Source: Haladaptatus litoreus (GTDB taxonomy: Archaea; Halobacteriota; Halobacteria; Halobacteriales; Haladaptataceae). Taken from it: a stretch of DNA of 64,000 nucleotides. The stretch is from assembly GCF_900156425.1 (NCBI RefSeq), contig NZ_FTNO01000005.1, positions 62,001-126,000 on the forward strand, written 5' to 3'. The notes beneath the pieces were generated by a model that worked only from the letters and a program-made list of their open reading frames with translations, did no database searches and was not told the DNA's origin. The position numbers and the translations under genes are program-made. This document shows, piece after piece, positions 35,149 through 44,666 of this stretch (position 1 is the first letter of the stretch; every line of letters starts with the position of its first letter).

Positions 35149-36102
35149 ATGCGCCAGTACGTCGCAAAACGGGTGGTTCACGCTGGCTTTATCATGTGGC
35201 TCGTTGCGACCACGGTGTTTTTCGGCCTCCGCATGATTCCGGGCGGCCCGGTTCGAACCATGCTCGGACAGGAAGCCACGCCGCAGGCCGTGGCCGCCCT
35301 CCGCGCCGAACTCGGCCTCGATAGGCCGCTTTACGTGCAGTATTTCGACTGGCTGTTGGACATGGCCACGCTGAACTTCGGCCAGAGCCTCAGCACCGGC
35401 CAAGCGGTTTCCACGCTCGTGGGACAGGCCGCGCCCAAGACACTTTCCATCGGCGTCCTCGCCATCATCGTCGGCCTCGGAGTCGCAATTCCGACCGGAA
35501 TCATCAGCGCGACCCGCAAAGGCGAGGGTGTCGATTACGTCGCAACCGTGGCGGCGTTCCTCGGCGTCTCGATGCCCGCGTTCTTCGTCGGCATCCTGCT
35601 GGCGCTGGTGTTCGGCGTCTGGCTGAGCATTCTCCCTGTCTTCGGCTACACGCCGCCGAGCGAGGGGATTCGTCCGTGGCTTGAGAGCATCCTGCTCCCC
35701 GGCATCGCGGTTGGATTGCCCTATGCCGCCGTCGTGATGCGAATGATGCGCTCGTCGCTGTTGGAAGTGCTGACCAAGCCGTACATGCGAACGGCGCGCG
35801 CGAAAGGCGTCAGCAACCGCGTGATGCTGTATAAACACGCGCTACAGAATGCGATGATTCCTGTGATTACCGTCGCTGGCATCCAACTCGCGCTGGTTCT
35901 GGTCGGCAGTGTCACGGTCGAACTGGTCTTCGGCATCCAAGGCCTCGGGCGCTTGCTCGTGGATTCGATGCTCGATAGAAACTACCCGGTGACGCAGGCG
36001 GTCATCCTTATCGTCGCCGCCGTGATGGTGTTCACGAATCTCGCTGTGGACCTCATCTACACGGTTATCGACCCGCGCATCGGCTACGGAGACTCACAAT
36101 GA
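35149..36102 (+). CDS. dppB: Oligopeptide ABC permease, DppB type
   Basis: 317 residues, six helices, with the conserved loop RTARAKGVSNRVMLYKHALQNAMIPVITV (EAA motif). The start codon directly follows the stop of the binding-protein gene. DppC overlaps by 4 nt. It forms the transmembrane channel together with DppC. Confidence 0.93.
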   Translation: MRQYVAKRVVHAGFIMWLVATTVFFGLRMIPGGPVRTMLGQEATPQAVAALRAELGLDRPLYVQYFDWLLDMATLNFGQSLSTGQAVSTLVGQAAPKTLSIGVLAIIVGLGVAIPTGIISATRKGEGVDYVATVAAFLGVSMPAFFVGILLALVFGVWLSILPVFGYTPPSEGIRPWLESILLPGIAVGLPYAAVVMRMMRSSLLEVLTKPYMRTARAKGVSNRVMLYKHALQNAMIPVITVAGIQLALVLVGSVTVELVFGIQGLGRLLVDSMLDRNYPVTQAVILIVAAVMVFTNLAVDLIYTVIDPRIGYGDSQ

Positions 36103-37097
36103 CGGAACACACCGAACCGGGCGTCGGCCCGAACACGCCCGCCGAACCCGGGCCGTCCGACGTTCCACCCGAATATCAGGAGGAAGAGCACTACGAAGAG
36201 CACAAAACCACCCGAAAGCGAGTCGTCGAAGGCATACTGGGGGACAAGATGGCGCTGTTCGGAGCCATCGTCGTCGTCCTGTTCATCTTCACGGCGGTGT
36301 TTGCGCCCTACGTCGCACCCCACGACCCGGAAGCCACTTTCGGCTTCATGCAGGGACCGAACAGCTATTCGGAAGGGAACTACGACGCGGACGCCAGCAT
36401 TGACCGCGTTTGGCACCCCCTCGGAACCGATTCGTTCGGCCACGACGTTCTCTCACGGATGATTTACGGCGCACGCGTTTCGCTCCTCGTCGCGCTCGCA
36501 ACCGTCGCAGTCGCGTTCACGCTCGGAACGGCGATTGGTCTCCTCGCCGGGTTCTACGGCGGGTGGGTAGATAGCGTGTTGATGCGCTACGTGGACTTCC
36601 AGTGGGCGTTTCCCGAACTCATCTTAGGGGTCGGTATCATCGCCCTCTCCGGCGGATTGGGCGTCACGAACGTCGTCATCGCAATCGGTATCGCGTACAT
36701 CGACGATTTCGCCCGCCTCGTCAGGGGTGAGGTGCTGTCGCTCCGCGAGGAGGAGTACGTCATGGCGGCCCGCGCAATCGGCATGAGCAACCGCAGAATC
36801 ATGACCCGCGAAATCCTGCCGAACGCGGTTGCCCCGCTCATCGTGCAGGCGACGCTGATGATTCCGCTGGCAATCCTCGCCGAGGCAGGTCTGTCCTTCC
36901 TCGGACTCGGAGTCAAGCCGACGACCCCGACGTGGGGCCTGCTCCTCTCGGACGGACGGCAGTTCATCGGCGATGCGTGGTGGATTAGCGTCATGCCCGG
37001 TTTCGCAATCATGCTGACGGTGCTCGCGTTCAACATGCTCGGCGACGGCTTGCGCGACGTGTTCGACGTGAGCGAAGGGGAGGTAGAGAGCAGATGA
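36099..37097 (+). CDS. dppC: Oligopeptide ABC permease, DppC type
   Basis: 332 residues. A long acidic, polar N-terminal tail of about 45 residues precedes the first helix. The core has GTDSFGHDVLSRMIYGARVSL and the EAA loop MAARAIGMSNRRIMTREILPNAVAPLIV. It overlaps the upstream and downstream genes by 4 nt each (ATGA), a sign of tight translational coupling. Confidence 0.93.
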   Translation: MTEHTEPGVGPNTPAEPGPSDVPPEYQEEEHYEEHKTTRKRVVEGILGDKMALFGAIVVVLFIFTAVFAPYVAPHDPEATFGFMQGPNSYSEGNYDADASIDRVWHPLGTDSFGHDVLSRMIYGARVSLLVALATVAVAFTLGTAIGLLAGFYGGWVDSVLMRYVDFQWAFPELILGVGIIALSGGLGVTNVVIAIGIAYIDDFARLVRGEVLSLREEEYVMAARAIGMSNRRIMTREILPNAVAPLIVQATLMIPLAILAEAGLSFLGLGVKPTTPTWGLLLSDGRQFIGDAWWISVMPGFAIMLTVLAFNMLGDGLRDVFDVSEGEVESR

Positions 37098-38149
37098 GCC
37101 TCCTCGAAGTCGAAAACCTGCACACGCGGTTCCCGACGCCGAGAGGCACGGTTGACGCCGTGAACGAGGTTGACCTGCGAATCGAACCTGGCGAAATCGT
37201 TGGCCTCGTCGGCGAATCCGGGTCGGGCAAGAGCGTTCTCGCCGACACAATCATGGGCATCATTGAGGAACCGGGAGAAATCGCGGGCGGTGACATCCGA
37301 CTACACGGCAATTCACTGCTCGAACTACCCGAATCGGAGCGCAGGGAAATCCGCGGCGGGACGATTTCGATGGTGTTCCAAGACCCGATGAACAGCCTCA
37401 ACCCGACCCTGACCGTCGGGGAGCAGATTGCAGAAATGGTTCGTCTCCACCAACCAGTCGGCGAGTCGATTAGCCTCCCCGCCGAACTCAAGCGCAAACT
37501 CATCGGCTCGGCGAAAAACGGCGAAGCATGGCGAAAAGCTATCGAGATGTTAGAAAGCGTCGAGATTCCGGAACCGGAAAGTCGGGCGACCGACTTTCCA
37601 CACGAGTTTTCGGGTGGAATGCGCCAGCGTGCGATGATCGCCATGGCGCTCGCCGCGGAACCCGATTTGCTCATCGCGGACGAACCGACGACGGCGCTGG
37701 ACGTGACGATTCAAGCCCAGATTCTCGACGAACTCAGGGATTTGAAGGATGCATTCGACACGGCGATTTTGCTCATCACGCACGACCTCGCGGTCGTCGC
37801 GGAGGTGTGTGACCGCGTGAACGTGATGTACGCCGGAAAAATCGTAGAGCGTGCGGAGACGGGAGAACTGTTCCGCAATCCACAGCACCCCTACACGCAG
37901 GGATTGATTGCCAGCACGCCCCGACTTGACGCGCCGACGGAAGCACTGCAACCGATAGAGGGGAACGTCCCCGACCTCATCGATATCCCCTTCGCGTGCC
38001 ACTTCGCGCCACGCTGTCCCGAGGCGACGAGGGAGTGTTACGAAATCGACCCCGATTTCCGACCGGTCGGGAAGTCGGCTGAGTACGGGACGAACGACGA
38101 CCACGTCGCGGCGTGTCTGCGCCGCGGGCCACAGGAGGAACAATTATGA
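37094..38149 (+). CDS. dppD: Oligopeptide ABC ATPase, DppD type
   Basis: 351 residues. Walker A GESGSGKS, signature FSGGMRQR, Walker B LLIADEPTTALD, H-loop ITHDLAVV, and the C-terminal oligo_HPY domain (HPYTQGLIASTPRLD). The last 60 residues contain the Cys-rich tail CHFAPRCPEATRECYE common in this group. It overlaps dppC and dppF by 4 nt. Confidence 0.93.
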   Translation: MSLLEVENLHTRFPTPRGTVDAVNEVDLRIEPGEIVGLVGESGSGKSVLADTIMGIIEEPGEIAGGDIRLHGNSLLELPESERREIRGGTISMVFQDPMNSLNPTLTVGEQIAEMVRLHQPVGESISLPAELKRKLIGSAKNGEAWRKAIEMLESVEIPEPESRATDFPHEFSGGMRQRAMIAMALAAEPDLLIADEPTTALDVTIQAQILDELRDLKDAFDTAILLITHDLAVVAEVCDRVNVMYAGKIVERAETGELFRNPQHPYTQGLIASTPRLDAPTEALQPIEGNVPDLIDIPFACHFAPRCPEATRECYEIDPDFRPVGKSAEYGTNDDHVAACLRRGPQEEQL

Positions 38150-39465
38150 GCATGCAGACGACCGGACACAAAAAACGAACCGACGGCGAACCGCTCTTGA
38201 CCGTGCGCGGACTGAAGAAGCATTTCGACCAGTCCAGCGGCGTCCTTGACAGATTGGTCGGCGACACTGGAAGCGTTCGGGCAGTCGATGGCGTTGACCT
38301 CACGGTTCACGAGGGGGAAACGCTGGCAATCGTCGGCGAATCCGGGTGTGGGAAAAGCACCCTTGGTCGCACGGTTCTCAACCTCCACGACGCTACTGCG
38401 GGTTCGGTGACCTACCGCGACGAGGAGATATCTGAACTGTCAGCGGGCGAGATGCGCCCCTACCGCAGAAACCTCCAGATGATATTCCAAGACCCGCTGG
38501 CCTCGTTGAACCCGCGCCAGACAGTCGGCGAAATCCTCACCGCACCGATGGAGGTTCACGGAATCGGTGCGGACGGCGAGGAACGATTGGAACGCGCGAA
38601 GGAACTGCTCCAGCGAGTCGGACTCAAACCGGCGCACATCGACCGCTACCCGAACCAGTTTTCCGGTGGCCAGCAACAGCGCGTGGGCATCGCTCGCGCG
38701 CTGTCGCTGGAACCGGATCTCATCATCGCGGACGAACCGGTGTCCGCGCTGGACGTGTCGGTGCAGGCACAAATCCTCAACCTGCTAGACGAACTGCAGG
38801 ACGATTTCGGCCTGTCGCTCGTGTTCATCGCGCACAACCTCTCCGTGGTTCGCCACGTCGCGGACCGCGTGGCGGTGATGTACCTCGGAAAGGTCGTGGA
38901 AACCGCGCCCGTCGAGGAACTGTACGACGATCCACAGCACCCCTACACGAAATCGCTGCTGTCGGCGGTGCCGCGAATCGATCCCGGCGACCGCGACGAC
39001 CGAATTATCCTCGAAGGGACGGTTCCTTCGCCGCTGAATCCGCCGACCGGATGCCGGTTCCACACGCGCTGTCCGATGGTGATTCCACCGGAAGATTGGG
39101 CCGGAAGCGAGGAGAATTTCCGGGCTGCATTCACGTTCCGAAACCGCGTCCTGTCAGGCGAACTCGACCCGGACGCGGCCAAAACCCGACTGTCGGCGGA
39201 GGGGAAGAATACCGACGACGAAACCGTCGCGTCGTATCTCGTTGAGCAACTCCTTCCCTGCAATCCGGCAGACCTGCCGCCGAACGCGGCGGATGCAGTT
39301 TGGGAGGCTGGAGACGCGCTGGCAACTGAACAGCGCGAACGGGCGGAAGAGGTCGTGACTGCGGCGTTCCCGTCGCCCTGCGAGCGGGAAACGCCGCAGC
39401 CAGTGTCAGCAGGCGAGGGCCACGTCGCGGCCTGCCATCGCGTGCAGGCCGAAAATAACACTTAG
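38146..39465 (+). CDS. dppF: Oligopeptide ABC ATPase, DppF type
   Basis: 439 residues from the ATG at 38146, which overlaps the dppD stop; a strong AGGAGG lies 8-13 nt upstream. Walker [10 protein letters not shown], signature [10 protein letters not shown], Walker [13 protein letters not shown], then the oligo_HPY tail ([15 protein letters not shown]). It is longer than usual at the C-terminus, with about 70 extra acidic residues ending in [13 protein letters not shown]. It completes the transporter. Confidence 0.92.
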   Translation: MSMQTTGHKKRTDGEPLLTVRGLKKHFDQSSGVLDRLVGDTGSVRAVDGVDLTVHEGETLAIVGESGCGKSTLGRTVLNLHDATAGSVTYRDEEISELSAGEMRPYRRNLQMIFQDPLASLNPRQTVGEILTAPMEVHGIGADGEERLERAKELLQRVGLKPAHIDRYPNQFSGGQQQRVGIARALSLEPDLIIADEPVSALDVSVQAQILNLLDELQDDFGLSLVFIAHNLSVVRHVADRVAVMYLGKVVETAPVEELYDDPQHPYTKSLLSAVPRIDPGDRDDRIILEGTVPSPLNPPTGCRFHTRCPMVIPPEDWAGSEENFRAAFTFRNRVLSGELDPDAAKTRLSAEGKNTDDETVASYLVEQLLPCNPADLPPNAADAVWEAGDALATEQRERAEEVVTAAFPSPCERETPQPVSAGEGHVAACHRVQAENNT

Positions 39466-39683
39466 TCGTCTCTCGGTTCCGTCTGCTCCTCGTCGGAACT
39501 GGCCGAGTCCGATTCGTCGTCCCGCGAGACGACGTTTCCTCCGCACTCCGGACATTCGGATTTCTCGACGTAGAACCGCTTTTCGCAGTTCTCACACTCG
39601 TATTTCGCCTCCTCGGCCGCGATGGACTCGGAGGTTTTCTTGAACTCCTCTACTTTCCGACCGAGGTTCTTGAACAGGCCCAT
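39462..39683 (-). CDS. Small zinc-ribbon protein
   Basis: 73 residues from the ATG at 39683. A helical, charged N-terminus (MGLFKNLGRKVEEFKKTSES) is followed by a four-Cys ribbon, YECENCEKRFYVEKSECPECGG, and an acidic tail. It resembles haloarchaeal zinc-ribbon proteins of unknown function. Convergent with dppF, 4-nt overlap. Confidence 0.7.
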   Translation of the reverse strand: MGLFKNLGRKVEEFKKTSESIAAEEAKYECENCEKRFYVEKSECPECGGNVVSRDDESDSASSDEEQTEPRDD

Positions 39684-39795
39684 CGCTATCACTCGACAAG
39701 AGGCGAATCTGCGGGATAAATCTTGGGTGAAATGTCGCACGTTCGACCGACACAATACGCCTCGGAAAATACTGCATATTACCGCGTACAATCAG

Positions 39796-39978
39796 CTAAA
39801 ATGCGTGTCGATGCCATCCACCGTCAACCGGAAGCACGGCACCTGTGATGTAGTTCACGGCGGGCGACGAGATGACGACGCTCGCGCCCTCCCGAACCAG
39901 TTCTTCGGCGACTGCGCGCCCCAGACCGCTACTCGCCGCCATCACGTACGCTCGTTTTCCGTCGAGTTGTAAATCCAT
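39796..39978 (-). pseudogene. Internally deleted short-chain dehydrogenase (60-residue remnant)
   Basis: 60 codons with an intact start and stop. Residues 1-37 are an SDR N-terminus (DGKRAYVMAASSGLGRAVAEELVREGASVVIS), with the Rossmann glycines in altered form. Residues 38-60 are an SDR C-terminus (NYITGAVLPVDGGWHRHAF). The roughly 190 residues between them, including the Tyr-x3-Lys site, are missing, and the reading frame is kept across the junction. It cannot work as a dehydrogenase. An in-frame deletion of a once complete gene explains it best. Confidence 0.8.
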
Positions 39979-40080
39979 GAGAGCGATGTATCCGAGATGA
40001 ATATATTATTTTTTATTTATTAATATAACTCACACGTATGTCAATTGATGTCTAACGAACATCCGCTTGTTCGCGGATTT

Positions 40081-40731
40081 TCAGTCGAAAATCCGCTCCT
40101 TTGAGGACTCGCTGAATCCATCACTCGCTGATTTTGCCGTCTCGTAGACGCTTCGTAGTTCCGAGATTGGTTCCTCGTGCGCATCGACCCGCAAATCGTG
40201 GTGCGCCATCGTCTGCGGGGCTTTCACCATCACCGCCGCGGACGTGTGGCCGCGCTTGTCGCCACCTGCTTCCTTTCCGGCGGCCAGCGCGTCGATGAGT
40301 CGGGAGACGAGGTCCCCTTCGCTCGCCAGGAAGGTTTCGACTAGCGCGTCCAGCGTTTCCTCGCCGACGAGCATGTTTCCGGCGACAGTCAGGTCGTGTT
40401 CCTCGTGAACCTGATGTCCGAACCACCCGTCACACCCATCCCCGGAGTAGGCAAAGGCGTTGCCCCGCGCGTCAAGTCCGTGAACCTGTCGGAGGTGGCC
40501 GTGGTCGTCCTGTGCGAGCAAGCCTTCCAGCGCGTCGTTTACCGCAATGTCCGGGAGGAGCGCGATGCCGCGCCGCCCGAGTCGGACGTTGACGAAACTC
40601 TGCGTGCTGATAACTCCGTCGTGGCTGATGCAGGGCGCGAGCGCCCCGACAGCGGGTGCGTCGGTCGAAACGGCGACGCCGAAACTGGTTTCTTCATCTC
40701 CTTTTTCCCGGACACAAATCGAGAACGTCAT
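40081..40731 (-). CDS. DUF1028 family protein
   Basis: 216 residues from the ATG at 40731; the 28 upstream codons overlap the promoter region. Motifs: SICVREKGDEETSFGVAVSTDAPAVGALAPC, THESFVN-like STQSFVNVRLGRRG, GHTSAAVMVKAP. DUF1028 proteins belong to the Ntn-hydrolase-like group and are repeatedly found beside gamma-glutamyltransferases and peptide transporters, as here. It is divergent from ggt, 87 nt away. Enzymatic activity has not been settled. Confidence 0.85.
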   Translation of the reverse strand: MTFSICVREKGDEETSFGVAVSTDAPAVGALAPCISHDGVISTQSFVNVRLGRRGIALLPDIAVNDALEGLLAQDDHGHLRQVHGLDARGNAFAYSGDGCDGWFGHQVHEEHDLTVAGNMLVGEETLDALVETFLASEGDLVSRLIDALAAGKEAGGDKRGHTSAAVMVKAPQTMAHHDLRVDAHEEPISELRSVYETAKSASDGFSESSKERIFD

Positions 40732-40818
40732 ACGATTTCGGACGCACCACCCTCTCCTAAGCCCGCCCCCGAAACTATTTGGTGGGTACTTTAGGCCTCC
40801 TTCCGAGTATGGCATGGT

Positions 40819-42489
40819 ATGACGAATCCAGATTTGGACAGATTCTCATCCCGACGTTCTACCGCCTACGCGCCGAACGGAATCGTAGCCACGAGCCAAC
40901 CGCTCGCGGCGCAGGCAGGCGTTTCGATTCTTCAAGATGGAGGCAACGCGTTCGACGCCGCAGTCGCCACCGCCGCGGCGCTCAACGTCGTCGAACCGAC
41001 GAGTACCGGACTCGGCGGGGACGTGTTCGCGCTGTACCGAACCGCGGACGGCGAAGTCGGCGCGATGCGAAGTTGCGGCGGTGCGCCCACCGCCGCAACC
41101 ATCGAAAACGTTCGTTCGTCCATCGAAACCCACGACGACCCGTCTGCGTGGTATCCCGAAAATCGTGGTTATGCGGTCGATGAAACCGACGACACCGACG
41201 ACCTCGGAATGCCCTTCCTCGGCCCGCACGCAGTAACCGTTCCCGGAACTGCGCGCGGGTGGGAGGCGACCGTTGAGCAACTCGGAAATCTCTCGCTCGA
41301 CGATGCACTCCAACCGGCTATCGACTACGCAATCGGCGGCTACCCCGTCTCGGAAGTCATCGCCTCCCACTGGACTGGTGCGGAGAGTCTCTTTACCTCC
41401 GACCACGCTCGGGAAGCATTTTTGAAGGACGGCAACGCGCCTGAAGTCGGCGAAACGATGACACTACCGCGACTCGGTGAAAGTCTTCGCCGAATCGCGG
41501 AAGAGGGTGCTGACGTGCTGTACGAAGGCGACATCGCCGAGAAAATCGCCGAAGAAGTCCAATCGCAGGGCGGTTTCCTGACGGTGGACGACCTCGCCGA
41601 GTTCGAACCCGAGTTCATCGACCCGGTTTCGACCACGTACCGAGGGGCAGAAATTTTCGAACTCCCGCCGAACAATCAGGGTCTCATCGCCCTCGAAGCC
41701 CTCAACATCGCGGAGGAAATCGGTGCAGGCGAACACCCACTCGACTCCCCGGAGCGCATTCACTACTTCGCAGAGGCGATGAAACTCGCCTTCCACGACG
41801 GTCACCGCTACATCACCGACCCGGAATACGAGGAAATCCCACCGCTCGCCTCCGATTCGTGGGCGAAAACGCGAGCAGAACACATCGGCAAAACGGCGAA
41901 CCACGACGTTTCCTTCGGGGTTCCAGATGCTCACGCAGAAGACGCCGACACCGTCCTACTCTGTGTCGCGGACGACGAGGGCAACGTCGTTTCCTACATC
42001 AACTCCCGATTTGCCGGGTTTGGCTCGGGACTCGTCGCTGGCGACACCGGAATTGCCCTCCAAAATCGCGGGGCGTCGTTCTCACTCGACCCCGACCATC
42101 CGAACAGCCTCGAACCCGGAAAGCGTCCGTTCCACACGCTCGTTCCCGCGCTCGCCAAATTCGGCGAGGACGATTGGGCCGCCTTCGGTGTCATGGGTGG
42201 CTACATGCAACCGCAGGGTCACGCGCAGGTCATTTCGAACATCGTGGATTACGACATGCCGCTACAGGCGGCGCTGGATTACCCGCGCTGGCGCTACCGA
42301 GAAGAAGGAACGCTCGCAGTCGAGGGACGAACCGACGGCAATCTCTCGTCAAAACTCGTCCGAAAAGGACACGACGTGCGAGTGCTTCCGCCGTCGCTCT
42401 TCGGCGGTGCGCAAATCGTGCGAAACGAAAACGGTGTGCTTTCCGGGGCGACTGAACCGCGAAAAGACGGGACTGCAACCGGTTACTGA
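40819..42489 (+). CDS. ggt: Gamma-glutamyltransferase
   Basis: 556 residues. The Ntn-hydrolase precursor self-cleaves before the nucleophile Thr378 (EDADTVLLCVADDEGNVVS) into two subunits. Other family features: LDAGGNAFDA-like LQDGGNAFDAAVA, and GMGGDVF replaced by GLGGDVF. It transfers or hydrolyses gamma-glutamyl groups. Haloarchaea use gamma-glutamylcysteine as their main thiol, so this is a possible substrate (inference). No signal peptide is seen, so it is likely cytoplasmic. Divergent from the DUF1028 gene. Confidence 0.9.
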   Translation: MTNPDLDRFSSRRSTAYAPNGIVATSQPLAAQAGVSILQDGGNAFDAAVATAAALNVVEPTSTGLGGDVFALYRTADGEVGAMRSCGGAPTAATIENVRSSIETHDDPSAWYPENRGYAVDETDDTDDLGMPFLGPHAVTVPGTARGWEATVEQLGNLSLDDALQPAIDYAIGGYPVSEVIASHWTGAESLFTSDHAREAFLKDGNAPEVGETMTLPRLGESLRRIAEEGADVLYEGDIAEKIAEEVQSQGGFLTVDDLAEFEPEFIDPVSTTYRGAEIFELPPNNQGLIALEALNIAEEIGAGEHPLDSPERIHYFAEAMKLAFHDGHRYITDPEYEEIPPLASDSWAKTRAEHIGKTANHDVSFGVPDAHAEDADTVLLCVADDEGNVVSYINSRFAGFGSGLVAGDTGIALQNRGASFSLDPDHPNSLEPGKRPFHTLVPALAKFGEDDWAAFGVMGGYMQPQGHAQVISNIVDYDMPLQAALDYPRWRYREEGTLAVEGRTDGNLSSKLVRKGHDVRVLPPSLFGGAQIVRNENGVLSGATEPRKDGTATGY

Positions 42490-42490
42490 G

Positions 42491-42901
42491 CTACTCTTCG
42501 TCGTCTTCGTTGTCGTCGGTTTCTTCGTCTTCCGCTTCTTCCGTTTCGTCTTCTGTCTCTTCTTCCTCGGTTTCTGCTTCGTCCTCGTCTTCGCTTTCGT
42601 CTACTCCTTCTTCCTCGCTTTCGACTTCTTCACTGTCTTCCGTTTCCTCTTCCACTTCCCATTCGTCTTCTTCGGCCTCGGCACTGCTGTCCGTATCCTC
42701 GATTTCGATTTCCATCGGCCCGCCACTCCGCCCGAGATCGCCGAGTTCTTCGCGTAGATTCGGCTTGCTTCCCTTCTTCGCGAAAAGGTAGCCCGCGATG
42801 AACGAAAATCCGAGGAGCAAGAGCGTTTTGAGTCCCGACCCCGACCCTGTTGAACTCTCGCTCGATTCCTCGCCGTCTGCCTCTGTCGTGTCGTCGGCCA
42901 T
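42491..42901 (-). CDS. Acidic single-helix membrane protein
   Basis: 136 residues from the ATG at 42901. A polar N-terminal tail, one membrane helix (LKTLLLLGFSFIAGYLFAKKG) and about 80 residues that are mainly Glu and Asp form the whole protein. The tail would be cytoplasmic by the positive-inside rule. I recognise no family. It could bind cations or a basic partner. It ends 1 nt after the ggt stop on the opposite strand. Confidence 0.6.
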   Translation of the reverse strand: MADDTTEADGEESSESSTGSGSGLKTLLLLGFSFIAGYLFAKKGSKPNLREELGDLGRSGGPMEIEIEDTDSSAEAEEDEWEVEEETEDSEEVESEEEGVDESEDEDEAETEEEETEDETEEAEDEETDDNEDDEE

Positions 42902-43039
42902 ACCCTTCCGTTGGCGGGTGAGTGACTTTTCCGTTGTGGTCGGGCGGCGAGGTTGCCGTCTTCGTGTAGTTGCCACTCATCGTCGAACTTCCTCGAAAAA
43001 CACCGTCGGGCCGGGTGTTCCCGGTCCCCCCGAATCCGT

Positions 43040-43291
43040 TTAAACTTCCGCGTCCGCTTCGACGGCCGAATCGTTTCTCGTCTCGGTCGTCGAGTCGGAC
43101 TCCTGCATCTCGCGGAGTTCGGTTTCGACTTCCTGACGCCCTTTCTTGAACTCGCCCATCGCTTCGCCCGTCGAGCGTGCGAGTTTTGGAATCTTGTTTG
43201 CACCGAAGAGGAGGACTGCGATGAGGAGAATCACCGCGAGTTCCATCCCACCGGGAATTGGCCCGAACAGCGGAATCGTTTCAACTACCAT
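43040..43291 (-). CDS. tatA: Sec-independent translocase subunit TatA/TatE
   Basis: 83 residues. A short N-terminal segment, one membrane helix (ELAVILLIAVLLFGANKIPKLARS), the Phe-Gly motif before an amphipathic helix (TGEAMGEFKKGRQEVETEL), and an acidic tail. It is the pore-forming subunit of the twin-arginine pathway, which the many Tat signals in this window depend on. Confidence 0.93.
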   Translation of the reverse strand: MVVETIPLFGPIPGGMELAVILLIAVLLFGANKIPKLARSTGEAMGEFKKGRQEVETELREMQESDSTTETRNDSAVEADAEV

Positions 43292-43389
43292 CTGTGATAA
43301 ACAATCACACGTGGGTATTTATAGGCTTTTTGCCCTACGATAGATGATAACATACATATCGTGTGAAAGTAACGCACGAAATCGAGCAG

Positions 43390-43725
43390 TCAATTCGCAG
43401 CTTCTTCCACGAACCCCACTACCGCATCGGTTCCCTGAAAGCCGTCCGCCATTCTCCCGACGAGGTCGCCGTCTTCGAACAGAAGGAGTGTCGGAACGCT
43501 CCGAATATCGTACGTTTCCACCAGTGAAAGGTCGTTTCCGGGGTTGACCATCACCACTGTCGCGTCGGTTGCGCGAGCCACGTTGCCGACCACCGGTTCG
43601 ATGGCTTGACAGAGCGTGCATCCTTTCGTGTAGCAATCGACCAACACGAGGTCGTGGTCGTCGATAACCTCGTGGAGTTCATCGCCGTCTTCCACTCGAA
43701 GCGGCTTTTCGGGGCTGTCGCTCAC
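43390..43725 (-). CDS. Thioredoxin-family protein with a CTLC site
   Basis: 111 residues from a GTG. Thioredoxin fold with Cys36-Thr-Leu-Cys39 in place of CGPC, and the cis-Pro motif SVPTLLLF. The redox pair is intact, so a disulfide reductase or sensor role is possible. It follows the Spo0M gene on the same strand after a strong hairpin at 43768-43800. Confidence 0.82.
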   Translation of the reverse strand: MSDSPEKPLRVEDGDELHEVIDDHDLVLVDCYTKGCTLCQAIEPVVGNVARATDATVVMVNPGNDLSLVETYDIRSVPTLLLFEDGDLVGRMADGFQGTDAVVGFVEEAAN

Positions 43726-43767
43726 GTTCGCAAGTACGAAGCGACCGCATTTGTCGCGTTCGCTTTT

Positions 43768-43800
43768 CCGGAGAGAGCGACTGACAGTCGCTCTCTCCGG
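43768..43800. repeat. Perfect 16-bp inverted repeat (hairpin)
   Basis: Two perfect 16-nt arms separated by one base (CCGGAGAGAGCGACTG-A-mirror). It lies 38 nt after the Spo0M gene end and 43 nt before the thioredoxin-like gene start, both on the minus strand. No U-run follows on either strand, so it is not a simple archaeal terminator. It may be a transcript-processing or stabilising hairpin. Confidence 0.7.
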
Positions 43801-43837
43801 GTAGAGGATGTTTACGAAGCGTACCTGACCGCGTCAA

Positions 43838-44590
43838 TCAGGCGTGTCGCTCGATTTCGGTGTGGAGTTTCGACTCGATTTGGCTCACGCTCTCGTTCGT
43901 AAACGAAAGCTGTGTCCATCGCTCGTCTATGTCCGCCATTTCGGCGAGCAGACCGCCTCGTCGGTCGATTTCCAGCCTGACTTCCAATCCGTTTTGGGTT
44001 TCAGTCGGAACGACTTCGAGTTCGTCCAGTTTGCCCGAGAACGGGCCGGAGTGGGGAACGAACTCCAATTCCTGTACGAACTTGCCCGGGAAGATGCTTC
44101 CCGGCGCTTTCTCGCATTTGGCGGTTCGAAGCGTGAAGCCGAGGGAATCGAGTGCATCGAGGAACGTCGAAAGCTGTGGGCCGGGGTCGATTTGTACCGG
44201 GTCTTTGTCGTCAGGGTCAACCGCCCAGTCGATGTCCAGTCCGGTTTCGAGCCAGACGTTCGTTCGACCGACCGTGACGGGCGTATCGACTGGAACGTCG
44301 ATGGTAATCGGGAAGGTCTTCTCCTCGTCCGGGCCGATGGTGAACGGGTCGGCGACTTGGAACTTGTCGATGACGCCGGTTCGGGTGCTGTCGTCGGTTT
44401 TGTACCGCGTCAGCAGGGCGAAGTAGATTGCATCGACTTCCTGTTCTGTCGAACCACCTTCGACGTGAACCTCGGCTTCGACCGACTCACCGGCGGTGAG
44501 CGTCGTTTTGGGGAGGACGGTATCGACGCGAGCGGAGCCAACTCCAACGCGGGAGAGAATTCGTTTCATTCCATCGGTAGTTCTGTCCAT
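43838..44590 (-). CDS. Spo0M/arrestin-fold family protein
   Basis: 250 residues; an alternative ATG lies at 44569. Two beta-sandwich halves as in the sporulation-control protein Spo0M: LTAGESVEAEVHVEGGSTEQEVDAIYFALLTRY and FVPHSGPFSGKLDELEV. Known members in bacteria affect sporulation and cell-shape functions; archaeal roles are not established. It ends before a strong hairpin. Confidence 0.85.
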   Translation of the reverse strand: MDRTTDGMKRILSRVGVGSARVDTVLPKTTLTAGESVEAEVHVEGGSTEQEVDAIYFALLTRYKTDDSTRTGVIDKFQVADPFTIGPDEEKTFPITIDVPVDTPVTVGRTNVWLETGLDIDWAVDPDDKDPVQIDPGPQLSTFLDALDSLGFTLRTAKCEKAPGSIFPGKFVQELEFVPHSGPFSGKLDELEVVPTETQNGLEVRLEIDRRGGLLAEMADIDERWTQLSFTNESVSQIESKLHTEIERHA

Positions 44591-44666
44591 TTCGGATATA
44601 AGCTTTCTCGATGTGGATAGCTATCGTCCGACACGGCTTTGTACTCCCGTGACGCGCTTTCGAGCG

